Source: Fragum whitleyi (Eukaryota > Mollusca > Bivalvia > Cardiida > Cardiidae). Taken from it: 64,000 nucleotides of DNA. Below, piece after piece: positions 36,070 through 46,631 of this stretch. Numbering within the stretch: position 1 is the first letter of the stretch; every line of letters begins with the position of its first letter. The stretch lies in the NCBI GenBank assembly GCA_948146395.1, contig OX411544.1, positions 35,050,457 to 35,114,456 of the forward strand. Reading direction: 5' to 3'. A program made the translations under genes and the position numbers. Below the pieces are notes generated by a model. That model had not been told where the DNA came from and did no database searches. It was given only the letters and a program-made list of their open reading frames with translations.

Positions 36070-39000
36070 AGTGCGGTTCCTTATGTACGAAAAAGGGCTC
36101 CCGTAGGATTTTCGTGCTGAAATTGATTTTTTGGTTTTAATTGATTGTCTAGGGGTCAAGTAATCGCAAACTATGCGGGTCCAAATTTTCCGAGCCCATT
36201 TCCCGATTTTATGGGCTCTCAAAGGAGCCCATATGAGCAAAATAGGTATTTTCCTAAAAGAGGGCTCATGAGATGGGACTTTTTCTCCTAAAATGATTTC
36301 TTTGGTTTGGCTGTGTATTTAGTGTGTATTGTTGGAAAAGAAATACAAAAATGCATATTTTAAAAGCCCATTTCACCATTTTATGGGCTCTCACAGAGCC
36401 CGAAATAGCCATTTTGGTGTTTCTATATTGGTGGGTTAAGGGAAAAAACCCTTGTTTGTTTCGAGATGATTTCTTAAGCCCTGTTTGGTACATGTATTCA
36501 GTGTGGGTTGGCGTGGAATACTTGCATGTCCATATTTCTAGCGTTATGTTGGAAACTGTTTTGGCTCTCATAATAACCCATTTGAGCCGATTAGGGTGTT
36601 TTCCTTAAATAAGATTCACAAAAAAACTGACATTCATTTGACCATTCTTTTCAAATTACGTTCAATACTTAGCGTTGGTTAGTGTTGATGAACATCATTT
36701 TTATTTTATTAACTTCTGATATGCTTTTTGATTGGCTTTAAAATGAGCCCATATGAACAAATTTAGGAGTTCAAAACTCGCGATTTTTTTTAAAAAAAAA
36801 TATGGCCCTCTTCATATCTACTTGTACCACAAATGGTACAAAAGGATATGAATCAAATTTTCAAAATCCACCCAGTTAAATCATAGTGAAATTGACAAAG
36901 TGAATGATTGTGGAATTATATCGAATTGAAATTGAATGAGTGGGAGAAGCGTTTTTTGAATGACTTTAAAGGGAGGTAATATGGAATCGCTAATTGCGTT
37001 CAAAATATCCATTACCTCCCTTTAAATGTTTTGAGAATGAATGAATGCAGCGTCGAATGAATGATTTAGAATGATTTTGTTAGGAATATCCGTCAATTTC
37101 ACGATGTTCTTAATTGTACCCGTTGCTTTGGCGCTAAATGAAGCCCATAAGAGAAGAATGTGTGTGGGTGTGTGCGTGTGTGTGTGCGCGTGCGTGAATG
37201 TATGTGTTTTGCATAATGAAAATGTACGACAGTTTAAAATAACAAACTACATATTTCGTAAAATATGTTTGTTTTCAATGTTGCTCGCTCGAACCACAAA
37301 TGGTATCAATGATCTCTTTGGGTCGGAAATATTTTGTTTAAATTTCCTAACCAATTGCCCTACTTTTATCGATTATATGGACCCCCAATAAGCCCATACG
37401 AGTCAACATGATTACTTTGCCAACAATTTGGTTCAAGAAAAGATTTCTGAAGAATGGTATTTCTGAAGCCCTATGAGTTAATGGGTGCGGGTCTCGGTAA
37501 AACATATGTGAATCAATTTTTCAAAGTCCATTCCTATTCCATTGGCGCTTAATGAAACCCATAAAAGCATGTTTCGGCATTCTGTAAATAAACGATGGAC
37601 AAATATGTTTTAATTCAATGTTGTATTTTTGTTTTGACATTTATATGTTTCAACGAATAAAAATCACGTCGTCTTATTTTTGCTTATTTGTCCGCTTTAC
37701 TCTGTTTCAAATTGTTGTTACTGCCCTTTATTGTCTCGAGTAAAGTATACATGTATATAATTTATAGTTTGCTTATGCGTATAAATTTAGAACTGTATCA
37801 AACAACAAGTTGTTAATTTTCATGTATAATGTTATATTTTTCGCATGTGTCGATATGAAGTTCCCCAATTGACAAATACTTCGACATTGACCTTTGCAAG
37901 AATGGGATAAACAGAAGGAATTGCATGCGTAAATAGTTGACTCAAAATTTAAGAATGATATTTTAGGCGCTAGTAGTTGCTTTATTTTTTTCAGAATGAA
38001 ATACGCTTAATTTAGGAATATCTGTCTTTTTTTTCCTTACAAGATCGAATCGTTTTATTGTAGAGTTTTTTACACGATTAAGTCATAATTTCCAATTATT
38101 TTTTTTTTCAAAAAATAGTATTTCCCAATCTGTTAAAGAGCGGCTTTAATTAATATAGCAAGTTTGATACAGTCGACCGGGGTTACATATTTTAGGTTTT
38201 TCGACTACAATTATTTTAGACTTGTGTAGGAAAGCTTCAGACTGTAGACTACTTCCTCCTTTTATTTGGAGGATATTCAAACCTTCACATATGGGCTTCA
38301 ACAAGCGCCAATGATCTTGTGTAGGCTTTGGATATTTGATTTTTTAATTCTACCCTCATCATATAACCCTACTTAATTTAATGAGGCTCGAGAAAGGTTT
38401 AAGACAAGAAATTGATTTTCTCCATCCTATCATTAGGCAAAGTGTCCATGTTGGTTCATATGGGCTTATTAAAATCCAGTTAAATTGATTAAATATCTCG
38501 TTGTTGGATAAGAGAATTTCGATCGACATTTTGTTTCAACCATTAAAGAATCATTTGCAGCAATTTTGGTACCCATGAACACCATAAGAAGTGCCGATGT
38601 TCTTTAAACCAAACTTCGGAAACTCATTGTCCGGCTCCTATGGAATTCTTTGCAAGCCAATCAAAGGACTCTTAGACTTTCAGTAGGGGCTTATTGTTTA
38701 TTATACCAAAGCTATCTTTAATACAATAACGGCTGAAAGTAATGGGAGAACGGTTCAACCGCAATGAAAATAACCTTTTTTGTGATTCTTATTGAAAAAA
38801 ACACCCAGATCAATTCGCATGGGCTATTATGCCGGAGGGCCAATAAAATCCTGAAATGGTTATAGAGAACATGGAACTGCAAGTATTTCAGTGCCAACCA
38901 ACACTTTATAACAAACAGAGCTTAAAAATCATCCCTAAACAAAATAATGTTTTTCCTAAATGCATTTATAGGAAAAAGCCAAAATTACTATTTTGGGCTC

Positions 39001-39304
39001 CGTGAGAGCCCAAAAATAGTGGAAAAGCTTTTGAAAATGGGTTACTGTATTTTCTCAAATGTTCTAACACTAAATACAATGTTCGCCAAAAGAAAACATT
39101 TAAGAAGAATTAAAAAAAAAACGCCTTTCCTGAACCTAGTAACAGGAAAATACCCATTTTGCCCATATGGGCTCCTTTGAGAGCCCATAAATTCAGGGAA
39201 CCGACCCGAATTGTTTCCGATTGCTTAACCCATAAACAATCAATTAAAGCCAAAACATCAATTTCAGCACGAAAATCCTACGGGGTTACATAAGGCACCG
39301 CACT
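36070..39304. mobile_element. 3.2-kb element with very long terminal inverted repeats
   Basis: Left end (T)AGTGCGGTTCCTTATGTA; right end TACATAAGGCACCGCACT(A), its inverse. The match is strong for about 160-185 bp and continues weaker to about 360 bp (left to about 36430, right from about 38950). It includes subterminal TTATGGGCTCTCAAAGGAGC palindromes. It is flanked by TA on each side, the likely target duplication, and splits a LINE. Only short open frames are inside, so it is non-autonomous or a relic. 37110-38950 contains no recognisable gene; AGCCCATA-type motifs recur through it. Confidence 0.85.
36874..37118. mobile_element. MITE family 2, nested in the 3.2-kb element
   Basis: Begins TCATAGTGAAATTGACAAAG and ends CGTCAATTTCACGATG, with an internal pair AAAGGGAGGTAATATGGA / TCCATTACCTCCCTTTAA. 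Inserted inside the 3.2-kb element, so younger than it. Confidence 0.8.
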
Positions 39305-39305
39305 A

Positions 39306-40280
39306 TTTTGTTAAACATAAAAATCATCTGTTGGAACAGGGTAGGAAAGCTATGTATTGTGTACTCAGGAAAACTTAAAAATTAGATTTGCCAGTTGATA
39401 TGCAGTTACAAATGTTTGATTGTATGGTGGCACCAATTTTGCTATATGGGGCAGAAATTTATGGATATGAGAAATCTGAAATAATTGAGTCGTTATTTGT
39501 ACAGTTTTATAAGATAATTATGCACTTTAAAAAGAGTACTCCAACTGCTATTTTATATGGTGAATTAGGCCGTTATCCTGCTGATTTTTTAATCAAATCG
39601 CGTATGATTGGTTTCTGGAAACGTTTAGTCTGTGGAAAACAAGACAAGATCTCATGTAAATTGTATAACCTTATGTATAAAATGCATACTAGAAACTTTT
39701 ATTTTTCAAAGTGGATAAATTGTATACAAAACACACTGAATAATTGTGTTTTTTCTGAATATTGGATTCATCAAAATGTCCCTGACAAGTGTTGTTTGGC
39801 AAGAATTGTTAAAAATCGTTTAATAGACCAGTTCAAACAAAACTGGTATAACTCTATATTTGTACTTTCGAAAGGTTTAAACTATAGAATTTTTAAAACA
39901 AATCACAATTTTTGAAAATTACCTATCTGTATTACCAACTGATTTAAGGATTTCGTATAGTAGATTTAGATGCATAAATCACAAACTTCCTATTGAACAA
40001 GGAAGATTTTTTGGTATTGCAAGGGATGACAGAAATTGCAGTTTATGTAACAGCGCAAACTTTGGCGATGAGTACCATTATCTTTTTGAATGCAGCTTTC
40101 TAAAATCAGAAGAAAAAAATTCATACCTCAAGAAATTAATGAAAAACATAATACCCAAAAATTCTTTGAACTTTTCAATAGTACTGATTATAATACCATT
40201 AATCGAACAGCAAAATTTTGTAAAATTATTTTAGCATTATTTAAGAAATATTGCTTAAAATGTACCTTCCCATGATTCTT
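39306..40280 (+). pseudogene. LINE ORF2 C-terminal region, broken
   Basis: Resumes the RT protein after the insertion. HLLEQGRKAMYCVLRK (thumb region), then a 175-codon frame from 39388 with QMFDCMVAPILLYGAEIYGYE and YGELGRYPADFLIKSR, a sequence typical of animal LINE C-termini. In the next frame a Cys/His motif CSLCNS...EYHYLFEC lies at about 40037-40095, a likely nucleic-acid-binding knuckle. The minus-strand LINE at 43715-45065 has the matching region. Two or more frameshifts. Confidence 0.85.
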
Positions 40281-40639
40281 CTAAATATATGCATTTTGAC
40301 TTTTTACAAGGACACTTTGAAATAACAAGCACTAGTAGGTGCAGACAATGATAAACCAGCTGCTTAGCAGATTTATCGGGGTCTGTAGTGCTCGTTTTGA
40401 CCACATAAACTGGAATACTTAGTTTTGATTAAAGTGCTAGTTAAATGAACATTTTCATGAAATTAAATGTTTTGATCTATAGCTGTAAAAAGTCTGTCTA
40501 TAGTGTGCAACATATAAGTTTCATTTTATTTATAATGCTAGTTTTATGTCCATCAATTGTTCATATTTGTTTGTAATTGTTACATGTTTGTTAAATTCAC
40601 ATACCCTCGGTTAGGGGGGCTTGAATAAAAATTTATTTT

Positions 40640-41340
40640 GACGTGACTTTACTTGAGAGTATTTCAACCAAACCCATTATTCTGATAGGTCATAAAATAA
40701 CAAAATATATCTAAGTGTTTTACCAGTTTCTTTAATTATTTCAAAGTGATTTTTTGATTACACAATTTTTGTTACGAAATTCCTATACTAAAACTCGTAT
40801 GGTGAAACCTTAACAGTAGTCTCGGAATAAAAGGACAATCGATTTGGAAAGAGAAATAAAGACTGAAAACGAATTTAGTAAGATTTCCAGAAAATAGCCC
40901 TGTAATTAAATTCGAAACAGACATTAATTCCGTCGTCACAGGAATACTACTCACTTGAAAAGTAAGCGTAAAACGTCTATTTTCTGTTTGAATGGGGATA
41001 ACGCAAATTTCACTTTTATGAAGTTTTATCGCGTCGGTTGGTGCACCTATTCGTGGTTTACTGTCGTTTCGCACACAGATACCACACCAGCAATTATTCC
41101 GAGCCACAAGTTGCTCATCCCGCTTAGGCGTTATGATTATCATTCACTCATTGGCGGGAGAAAATGGCTCGTGTAACATTGACATTAATCAAATGTCGGA
41201 TGAAAGATGAGTCAGGGTTAGAACTAGATAGAATTTGAAAACTCGTGGATGAGCATGGGCAGGTCAAAAAGAAGGATTTTTATTGGTTTAAAACGAATCA
41301 CGCCGGGAAATCCGTTAAAATCCAATAATCGCAGTGAAAA
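40640..41340. other. Unassigned non-coding stretch
   Basis: AT-rich. Opposed short frames at 40772-41143 and 40955-41176 overlap and have no recognisable motifs. No gene supported. Confidence 0.4.
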
Positions 41341-41359
41341 TTACACGCATCTCTACATT

Positions 41360-41551
41360 GTGCGCAACATCAAGACTCAAATCAGAATGTGCATCTGCAC
41401 AGCATGATAAGAATCTTCACTGCACGCTAAATAGATGACGGTTGTTCGCAACCAAAAATTAAGTTTAATGCACTTTTCGATTGTCAAGGTTGTTCAGTGT
41501 CTGTCTATCACTCTCATATGAAATTGTTTGGACTGTCACGCACAGGCTCAG
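41360..41551. mobile_element. MITE family 1, copy e (left end lost)
   Basis: Right end GGACTGTCACGCACAGGCTC intact; central GTGCATCTGCACAG palindrome present; left inverted repeat not recognisable. Confidence 0.65.
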
Positions 41552-41936
41552 ACGATTTACTTGAGAATGGTCACGCAAAGCTAGACCGTCTGGGAGCTTA
41601 GTTTTATACGAATTTGAAAATGGGACGGGATCCAACAGAGGCCAACAAGCAGAGCGATAAGATGAAACAAAATACTCAAACAAACAGAATTATTATTACC
41701 TCCCTTTAAATGCTAAAGTGATCCTATAAAAACAGGTACATAAGATGAATATTTTCACAAAACATTTCTAGGGGTATATCACTGCAATATCTTACCTGCG
41801 TTCAGGATGAAAAATAGGAAAAAATAATCATGTACCGACGGACGCATGAGCGGACGAACGAGGTGATATAATCAATAAAATAGGCCTATATGTTGATTCA
41901 TCTACGGTCATGTAAACTCACATTGCCAAATTAATG

Positions 41937-42379
41937 TGTACAGTTAACAACATCGTGAAATTGACAAGGTGAATGATTTTGAAATGATTTAGGAATGAAA
42001 TTGATTCAGTGTGTGGAGCGAATTTTGAGTTAATTTAATGGGACGTAATCCAATATCGCAAATTTTGTTCAGGATGAACAAAATTAGCGGAATTGATTAC
42101 CTCTCTTTAATGAAATATACCTACACGTTCTATAGAAAGCTTCCTTTTTCTCCAAGAACCTATTAGACGCTAACAATTTGAATTATGTCAGTGAAATCGC
42201 GATTTTTCTCTAACCAAGTATACTTTGAATGACCTTGTTGATTCTTCACTTTTCAATAGGTTTGAGCGTTTTTGAATGGTTTGAGTGAGTGTTTGGAATG
42301 AATGAATGGAGCGCTGAGTGAGCGATTTAGAATAGTTTTGATTGAGGCGAATGTCAATTTCTCGATGTAACTAACTGTA
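41937..42379. mobile_element. MITE family 2, full copy
   Basis: Left TACAGTTAACAACATCGTGA then AATTGACAAGG; right GTCAATTTCTCGATGTAACT then AACTGTA, its inverse. An internal palindrome pairs GGACGTAATCCAATATCGC with GCGGAATTGATTACCTC around the loop. 443 bp, no gene. Confidence 0.88.
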
Positions 42380-42393
42380 ACAGAGGCAAAAGA

Positions 42394-42633
42394 CCAGGGG
42401 CCCGTTTTACTAAGCTTCTTACGAAAAAATCAATCGTAAGTCAAAATCACAAATCGTACCTGGCGTTTCATTCATTGTTAGATTCTGCCTTGCAATATGT
42501 CATCGGAATCTTCTTAAGAATACGATTCCAATGACATTATGCATGGCAGAATTCCATATCTAGTTTTTAATCTATAAGCAACTTTACTTACGCAAAAAAT
42601 AATCGCAAGATGTTTAGTAAAACGGGCCCCTGG
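42394..42633. mobile_element. MITE family 3, full copy
   Basis: Ends CCAGGGGCCCGTTTTACTAA and its inverse TTAGTAAAACGGGCCCCTGG; subterminal CTTACGAAAAAAT / TTACGCAAAAAATAATCG; core palindrome CATCGGAATC / GATTCCAATG. 240 bp. Best copy of the family in this window; it abuts the preceding MITE. Confidence 0.9.
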
Positions 42634-42776
42634 ACCTGCCCTGTGGATAAGATGACAAAATGGTGCAAGCTGTTTGCGTGCATTCTAGGCATTACTTACG
42701 AATCATTTGCGCCGTTTTGTCTTCCTAAATGCTGGGCTAGCTTCGATATAATATTAAGTCTATAGGTACGTCATAA

Positions 42777-43044
<268 letters not shown>

Positions 43045-43468
43045 TTACCGCAAATCAATTTTCAAGAATGAAATAAATAACAAAATTACATAAGTGTGGA
43101 TTTGTATTTATAAGATTGAAAACAAAGCAAAAGAAATAGATGTTTGTAAAAAGATTTTCAGCTTTACCAGTATTATATATCTTAGAGGCTGATCGTATTT
43201 TTGCACATAACAGTTTCGTTAAATGCATCAATCGAATTGTATATTTTACATTTTAAAAGAAATATAGATCCAAACTTGGACATTTATTCCTCCCTAAGGT
43301 GCTTTTCGTTATAATCATTACAGGCAATTCTTAAGATAGAGGATTTTCCTTCACATTTGATATTTAAAATGACTTTCCTACTACACTCCCCAGACGGTTT
43401 ATAATGTTGAGATATTTATCTTTAAAGGAATTACAATAAACTGTTTGTAGATCGTGGAATATGTCCTG
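43045..43468. other. Unassigned non-coding stretch
   Basis: AT-rich sequence with no recognisable gene or repeat between the microsatellite and the MITE fragment. Confidence 0.4.
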
Positions 43469-43650
43469 TGACATTCACCTCAATCAAAACTCACAAGCTC
43501 ACTCAGTGCTCCACTCATTCATTCTAAATACTCTCTCAATCCACTCAAAAATGCTCCAAAATGACTTAAAAGATCAAACCAACTACTACATTAAAAAAAG
43601 ATGTAAAGAATCGCGATTTCACTGACATAATTGAAATTGTAAGCGACTGA
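43469..43650. mobile_element. MITE family 2, fragment (inverted)
   Basis: TGACATTCACCTCAATCAAA, CTCACTCAGTGCTCCACTC and ATTCATTCTAAA are the reverse complement of the right half of the full copies. The other half is missing. Confidence 0.7.
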
Positions 43651-43871
43651 TTGATACCTGAAGACAAATTATGCTTTTAAAAGAATTTGTATGCTTATTT
43701 TATAAAAGGGATGTTATATTCAATTCAATTCTTTAATGGCAAAATTCGACATATATATGTCTATGGCCATTTACAAAACAGAATATGGCAAAGACAAATA
43801 CATACAAATATTATACATGCATAATTCAGATGATAATTCATCCGAGAAAAAACATCACTAATTAATCAAGT

Positions 43872-44372
43872 TTATGGAACAGCCTTATCTTTCAAGGCTT
43901 CATCACGTATAGTGTAACTTTCAGAAAGACATTTGCAGATGGCAGTCAGTATAGACTTTTTTGATGAGGACATTAATTTAGCAAAAGTATTTATATTTGG
44001 CCAGGAAATATTTCTAAAATGTTTTCGTCTTACATTTTCATATTTATTACAACAAAGAAAGAAATGAAATTCCGATTCGATAACATTTGAAGAACAAACT
44101 TTACAGTGTCTATTTTCTCTATCTATACCAGTAAATCTTCCAGTTTCTATCTCTAAACTGTGAGAGCTCAACCTAAAGCATGCATATAGTTTTAACCTTT
44201 TGTTATTTGTGATATTATCAAGATATTTTTCGTATATAAATTTCTTTTTGAATTTACAAAAATAAGTAAGTTTACTAGAGTTGTTGATCGAAGAAAGCCA
44301 GCTCTGTATATAGTGATCACTTAATCTCTTCTTCAAAATTTCAGAATTATTGACACTAGGGTTAAAGTTCAT
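43872..44372 (-). pseudogene. LINE ORF2 C-terminus with Cys/His motif
   Basis: A 166-codon open piece. FTGIDRENRHCKVCSSNVI...EFHFFLCC contains a CxxC...H...C motif equivalent to that at 40037-40095 in the other LINE. Upstream SDHYIQSWLSSINNSSKL is the usual pre-knuckle region. No start of its own; it is the tail of the truncated ORF2. Confidence 0.85.
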
Positions 44373-44742
44373 TCTGATATTAGTTAAGCCAAGATGGTCG
44401 ATTATAGAATGAAACCCTTTTGGCCCAACTCACATTAGAATTAAGGTTACATTGATTAAGATAAGCATCGTATAGATTTGGATGATTACCTGACATAGAT
44501 TTACGCCAAAACTTGAGTGCTCTTTATTTGCTCTTTACTGAAAAGGGCAATCTTCCGAATTCTCCAAATATAACACAAATTGGAGTCTGCTTTTTAACTC
44601 CCAACAGATATCTTAAAAATCTCAAATGTAAATTGTCTACAGTTGTGAAGTTATATATACCCCACACTTCCGCTCCGAAAAGCAAAATTGGTTGTACCAT
44701 CGAATCAAATAATGAAATTTTTGTTTTAATATCAAATTGATT

Positions 44743-45060
44743 TTAATTTGTATCAAAAATCTTCAGAAGACTATTGTATGCTCTTGAAGCTTGATCATTC
44801 AACGTTTTCACCGCTAGATTAAACGATCCTGTATAGTTGAAAACAAGTCCTAAATATGAAAAATGATCGACAAACTCAACAATTTTACTATTGATTAAAA
44901 TATTACGATCTTTCAGAGACTTTCTCTTTTCAAAAACACAAACTTTGGTTTTCTCAATATTTATTTCAAGACCCAATTTACACGAATACTGATATAGACT
45001 ATCTTTTTGGGATTGGAGGCTTTCTTGGCTGGTGGTAAACAAAACTATATCATCCCTAAA
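44743..45060 (-). pseudogene. LINE RT fragment (YADD motif and thumb)
   Basis: On the minus strand RDDIVLFTTSQESLQ is followed by KLGLEINIEKTKVCVFEKRK and YLGLVFNYTGSFNLAVKTL, the palm end and thumb of a LINE reverse transcriptase. The Tyr and Ala of the usual YADD are replaced by Phe and Arg. The frame closes near 44743 but resumes in another frame with FDSMVQPILLFGAEVWG near 44660-44720. Only the end of the enzyme is present. Confidence 0.88.
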
Positions 45061-45139
45061 AAAGATTAAATATTTTGACTATAATTATTATAAATGTCGC
45101 TAGTTTTGTTCGTTTGGATTTCCTCCATTTAATTTCACG

Positions 45140-45425
45140 CAAAATGAGTTGGTAGAGCACCGGACTTCAAAACCATTGAAGTTCGACCGCGTGGGTTCGA
45201 TTTCCGGGCTGGTACACTAACAAAAACTAATTGTCTTTCGGATGAGACGTTAAACTGAGGCCCCGTGAGACGGTGCTTTACACCGAGCACGTTAAAGAAC
45301 CATGGCGGATCTCAGCAGTAGTTTCCTCATGTATCCTTGCACTATCCCCCGTAACAACTAACCGTCTTCTGGGGGCGTCGCTCATATGGGCATGTGCTAC
45401 GGTAGCGACGATAAATAAACGGAAA
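45140..45425 (+). mobile_element. SINE with deep metazoan core
   Basis: tRNA-like head: TGAGTTGGTAGAGCACCGGA (A-box region) and GTGGGTTCGATTTCCGG (B box). It is followed by a core GTCTTTCGGATGAGACGTTA, GGCCCCGTGAGACGG and GAGCACGTTAAAGAACCATG, then GGGGGCGTCGCTCATATGGG. This core resembles one of the SINE core domains conserved across distant invertebrates; I recall it as Nin-DC-like but cannot confirm the name. Confidence 0.75.
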
Positions 45426-45429
45426 TACA

Positions 45430-46140
45430 CACCTGGAAAGAATTTCTGAAATTCGGTTGATCTTTTATGAGGGCCAATCTCTCTTTCAAAATTTTATATT
45501 ACGGAGTGTTTTAGCATGGTCCCTGGTTGAGTGACGGGTAAAATATCAGAGGGAACATTAAAATTATAGATACGTATACATGTACTTACAATTGTAGAAA
45601 AGGACTTATAAGGAAATAACATCATAGTACATTGTTTAACAATTGAAAAGAATCATCTTTAATTTGATTCAGATGTCAATCGGATTTTTAAACCTGTACT
45701 TCTATGGCCCTACTAGCTTTTTAAAAATCAAATGTTTAACAATAGATTTCAAATTTTCAGAGAAAAAAAGCCTGGTTCTTCTTTCGGGTTTTACGAAATA
45801 TCGTGTTTTAATAAGCTGGACTGTAATTAGGAACCGATTAATGTCTAGAAGAATTGATTTGATCGAATTGGATGAATTCTAACTCTTTTAATGAGAAGGG
45901 TTTCTAAAACAAGAAGAAAAAAGGATATCATATGTTTGTTATAGGGAAATTGTATAATCAAGTTACAAGTAAAAAGAATATCCATGGATCTTTGGCTTGA
46001 TTTTTTTTGAGACACGTTGATCTCAAACCGAAACTAGAATTGAAAAATGCGAGCCTTTGCAATTCAAGACTCAGCTAAGATGGACTTGTCTAAAATAATC
46101 GAGCAACAGTTTTCCTTACATGAATATTTTCTGTATGTTT
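45430..46140. other. Unassigned non-coding stretch
   Basis: No recognisable gene. A 79-codon plus frame at 45643-45882 has no motif and no support. Confidence 0.4.
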
Positions 46141-46179
46141 TAACAATTCTTTTGAACGACCAGATGACAGAAAACAACA

Positions 46180-46556
46180 GGTGACGCCATGATGACGTCT
46201 TTGATGAGTGATCTAACACACTCATAAGAAAGGGAATTATCATGCAATGAAGCCTGTATTTTACCTGATATCACCTGTCTGATAACATACAATGATACCA
46301 GGCAGTCTATTTTTAGAAACAATTTGCATACACTTTCACTTGAATTTCTTTGATTTTTTAGGGTTCATTATAATAAAGCGCTATAAATGATTGCATGATA
46401 AATAGAATAACACGTAACTGTCTTATGTCATCAATGTTATCCGGTCTCGGCTGCGAGAAATTATCATGACGCGACAAAGCCTTGTCATGATAAGTTTTCC
46501 AAACACCGACCAGATAACATTGATATTTTAAGATACTAACATGTTATTCTCTGTTT
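46180..46556. mobile_element. Hairpin element, third member of the TGACGTCA/hairpin family
   Basis: The hairpin at 46400-46556 has outer arms ATAGAATAACA / TGTTATTCTCT, middle arms ATCAATGTTATC / GATAACATTGAT and inner arms TTATCATGAC / GTCATGATAA. The tip GACAAAGCC at 46473-46481 is GGCTTTGTC inverted. Upstream, TGACGCCA (46182) and TGACGTCT (46193) resemble the paired TGACGTCA of the P and Q elements. The left edge of the element is uncertain. Confidence 0.6.
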
Positions 46557-46631
46557 CTCTGATTGCTGTTCTTTACAGAAGACAAGGGTAGACATTTAAA
46601 AATTTTTTTATTCAAGAACAAGTCTTGTTTT

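Larger units (their letters stand above)
33440..40640 (+). mobile_element. Non-LTR retrotransposon (LINE), interrupted
   Basis: A single element read left to right. It has an AP-type endonuclease (from 33537), a reverse transcriptase (35044-36062), then a 3.2-kb foreign insertion (36070-39304), the rest of the C-terminal region (39306-40280) with a Cys/His motif, and a 3' part ending near GGGGGGCTTGAATAAA at about 40630. The left end abuts the right edge of duplication R. Stops and shifts throughout show it is dead. The clade (CR1/Jockey-like or related) cannot be fixed by eye. Confidence 0.88.
43712..45065 (-). mobile_element. 5'-truncated LINE, minus strand
   Basis: Starts abruptly inside the RT at RDDIVLFTTS (the YADD-type motif, first residues altered) near 45060. 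It runs through the thumb and C-terminal region and ends on the minus strand in a short ATTGA-type repeat (GAATTGAATTGAATATAAC) near 43712. Truncation at the 5' side and a simple 3' tail are typical of LINE insertions. Confidence 0.88.

Noticed and set aside
36028..36608. Opposed 70-100 codon frames near 36.0-36.6 kb
   Set aside because: They lie in the terminal inverted repeat of the 3.2-kb element, and both strands look alike because of its palindromes.
44513..44740. 75-codon plus-strand frame
   Set aside because: The minus strand here encodes the LINE segment FDSMVQPILLFGAE; the plus frame is its shadow.
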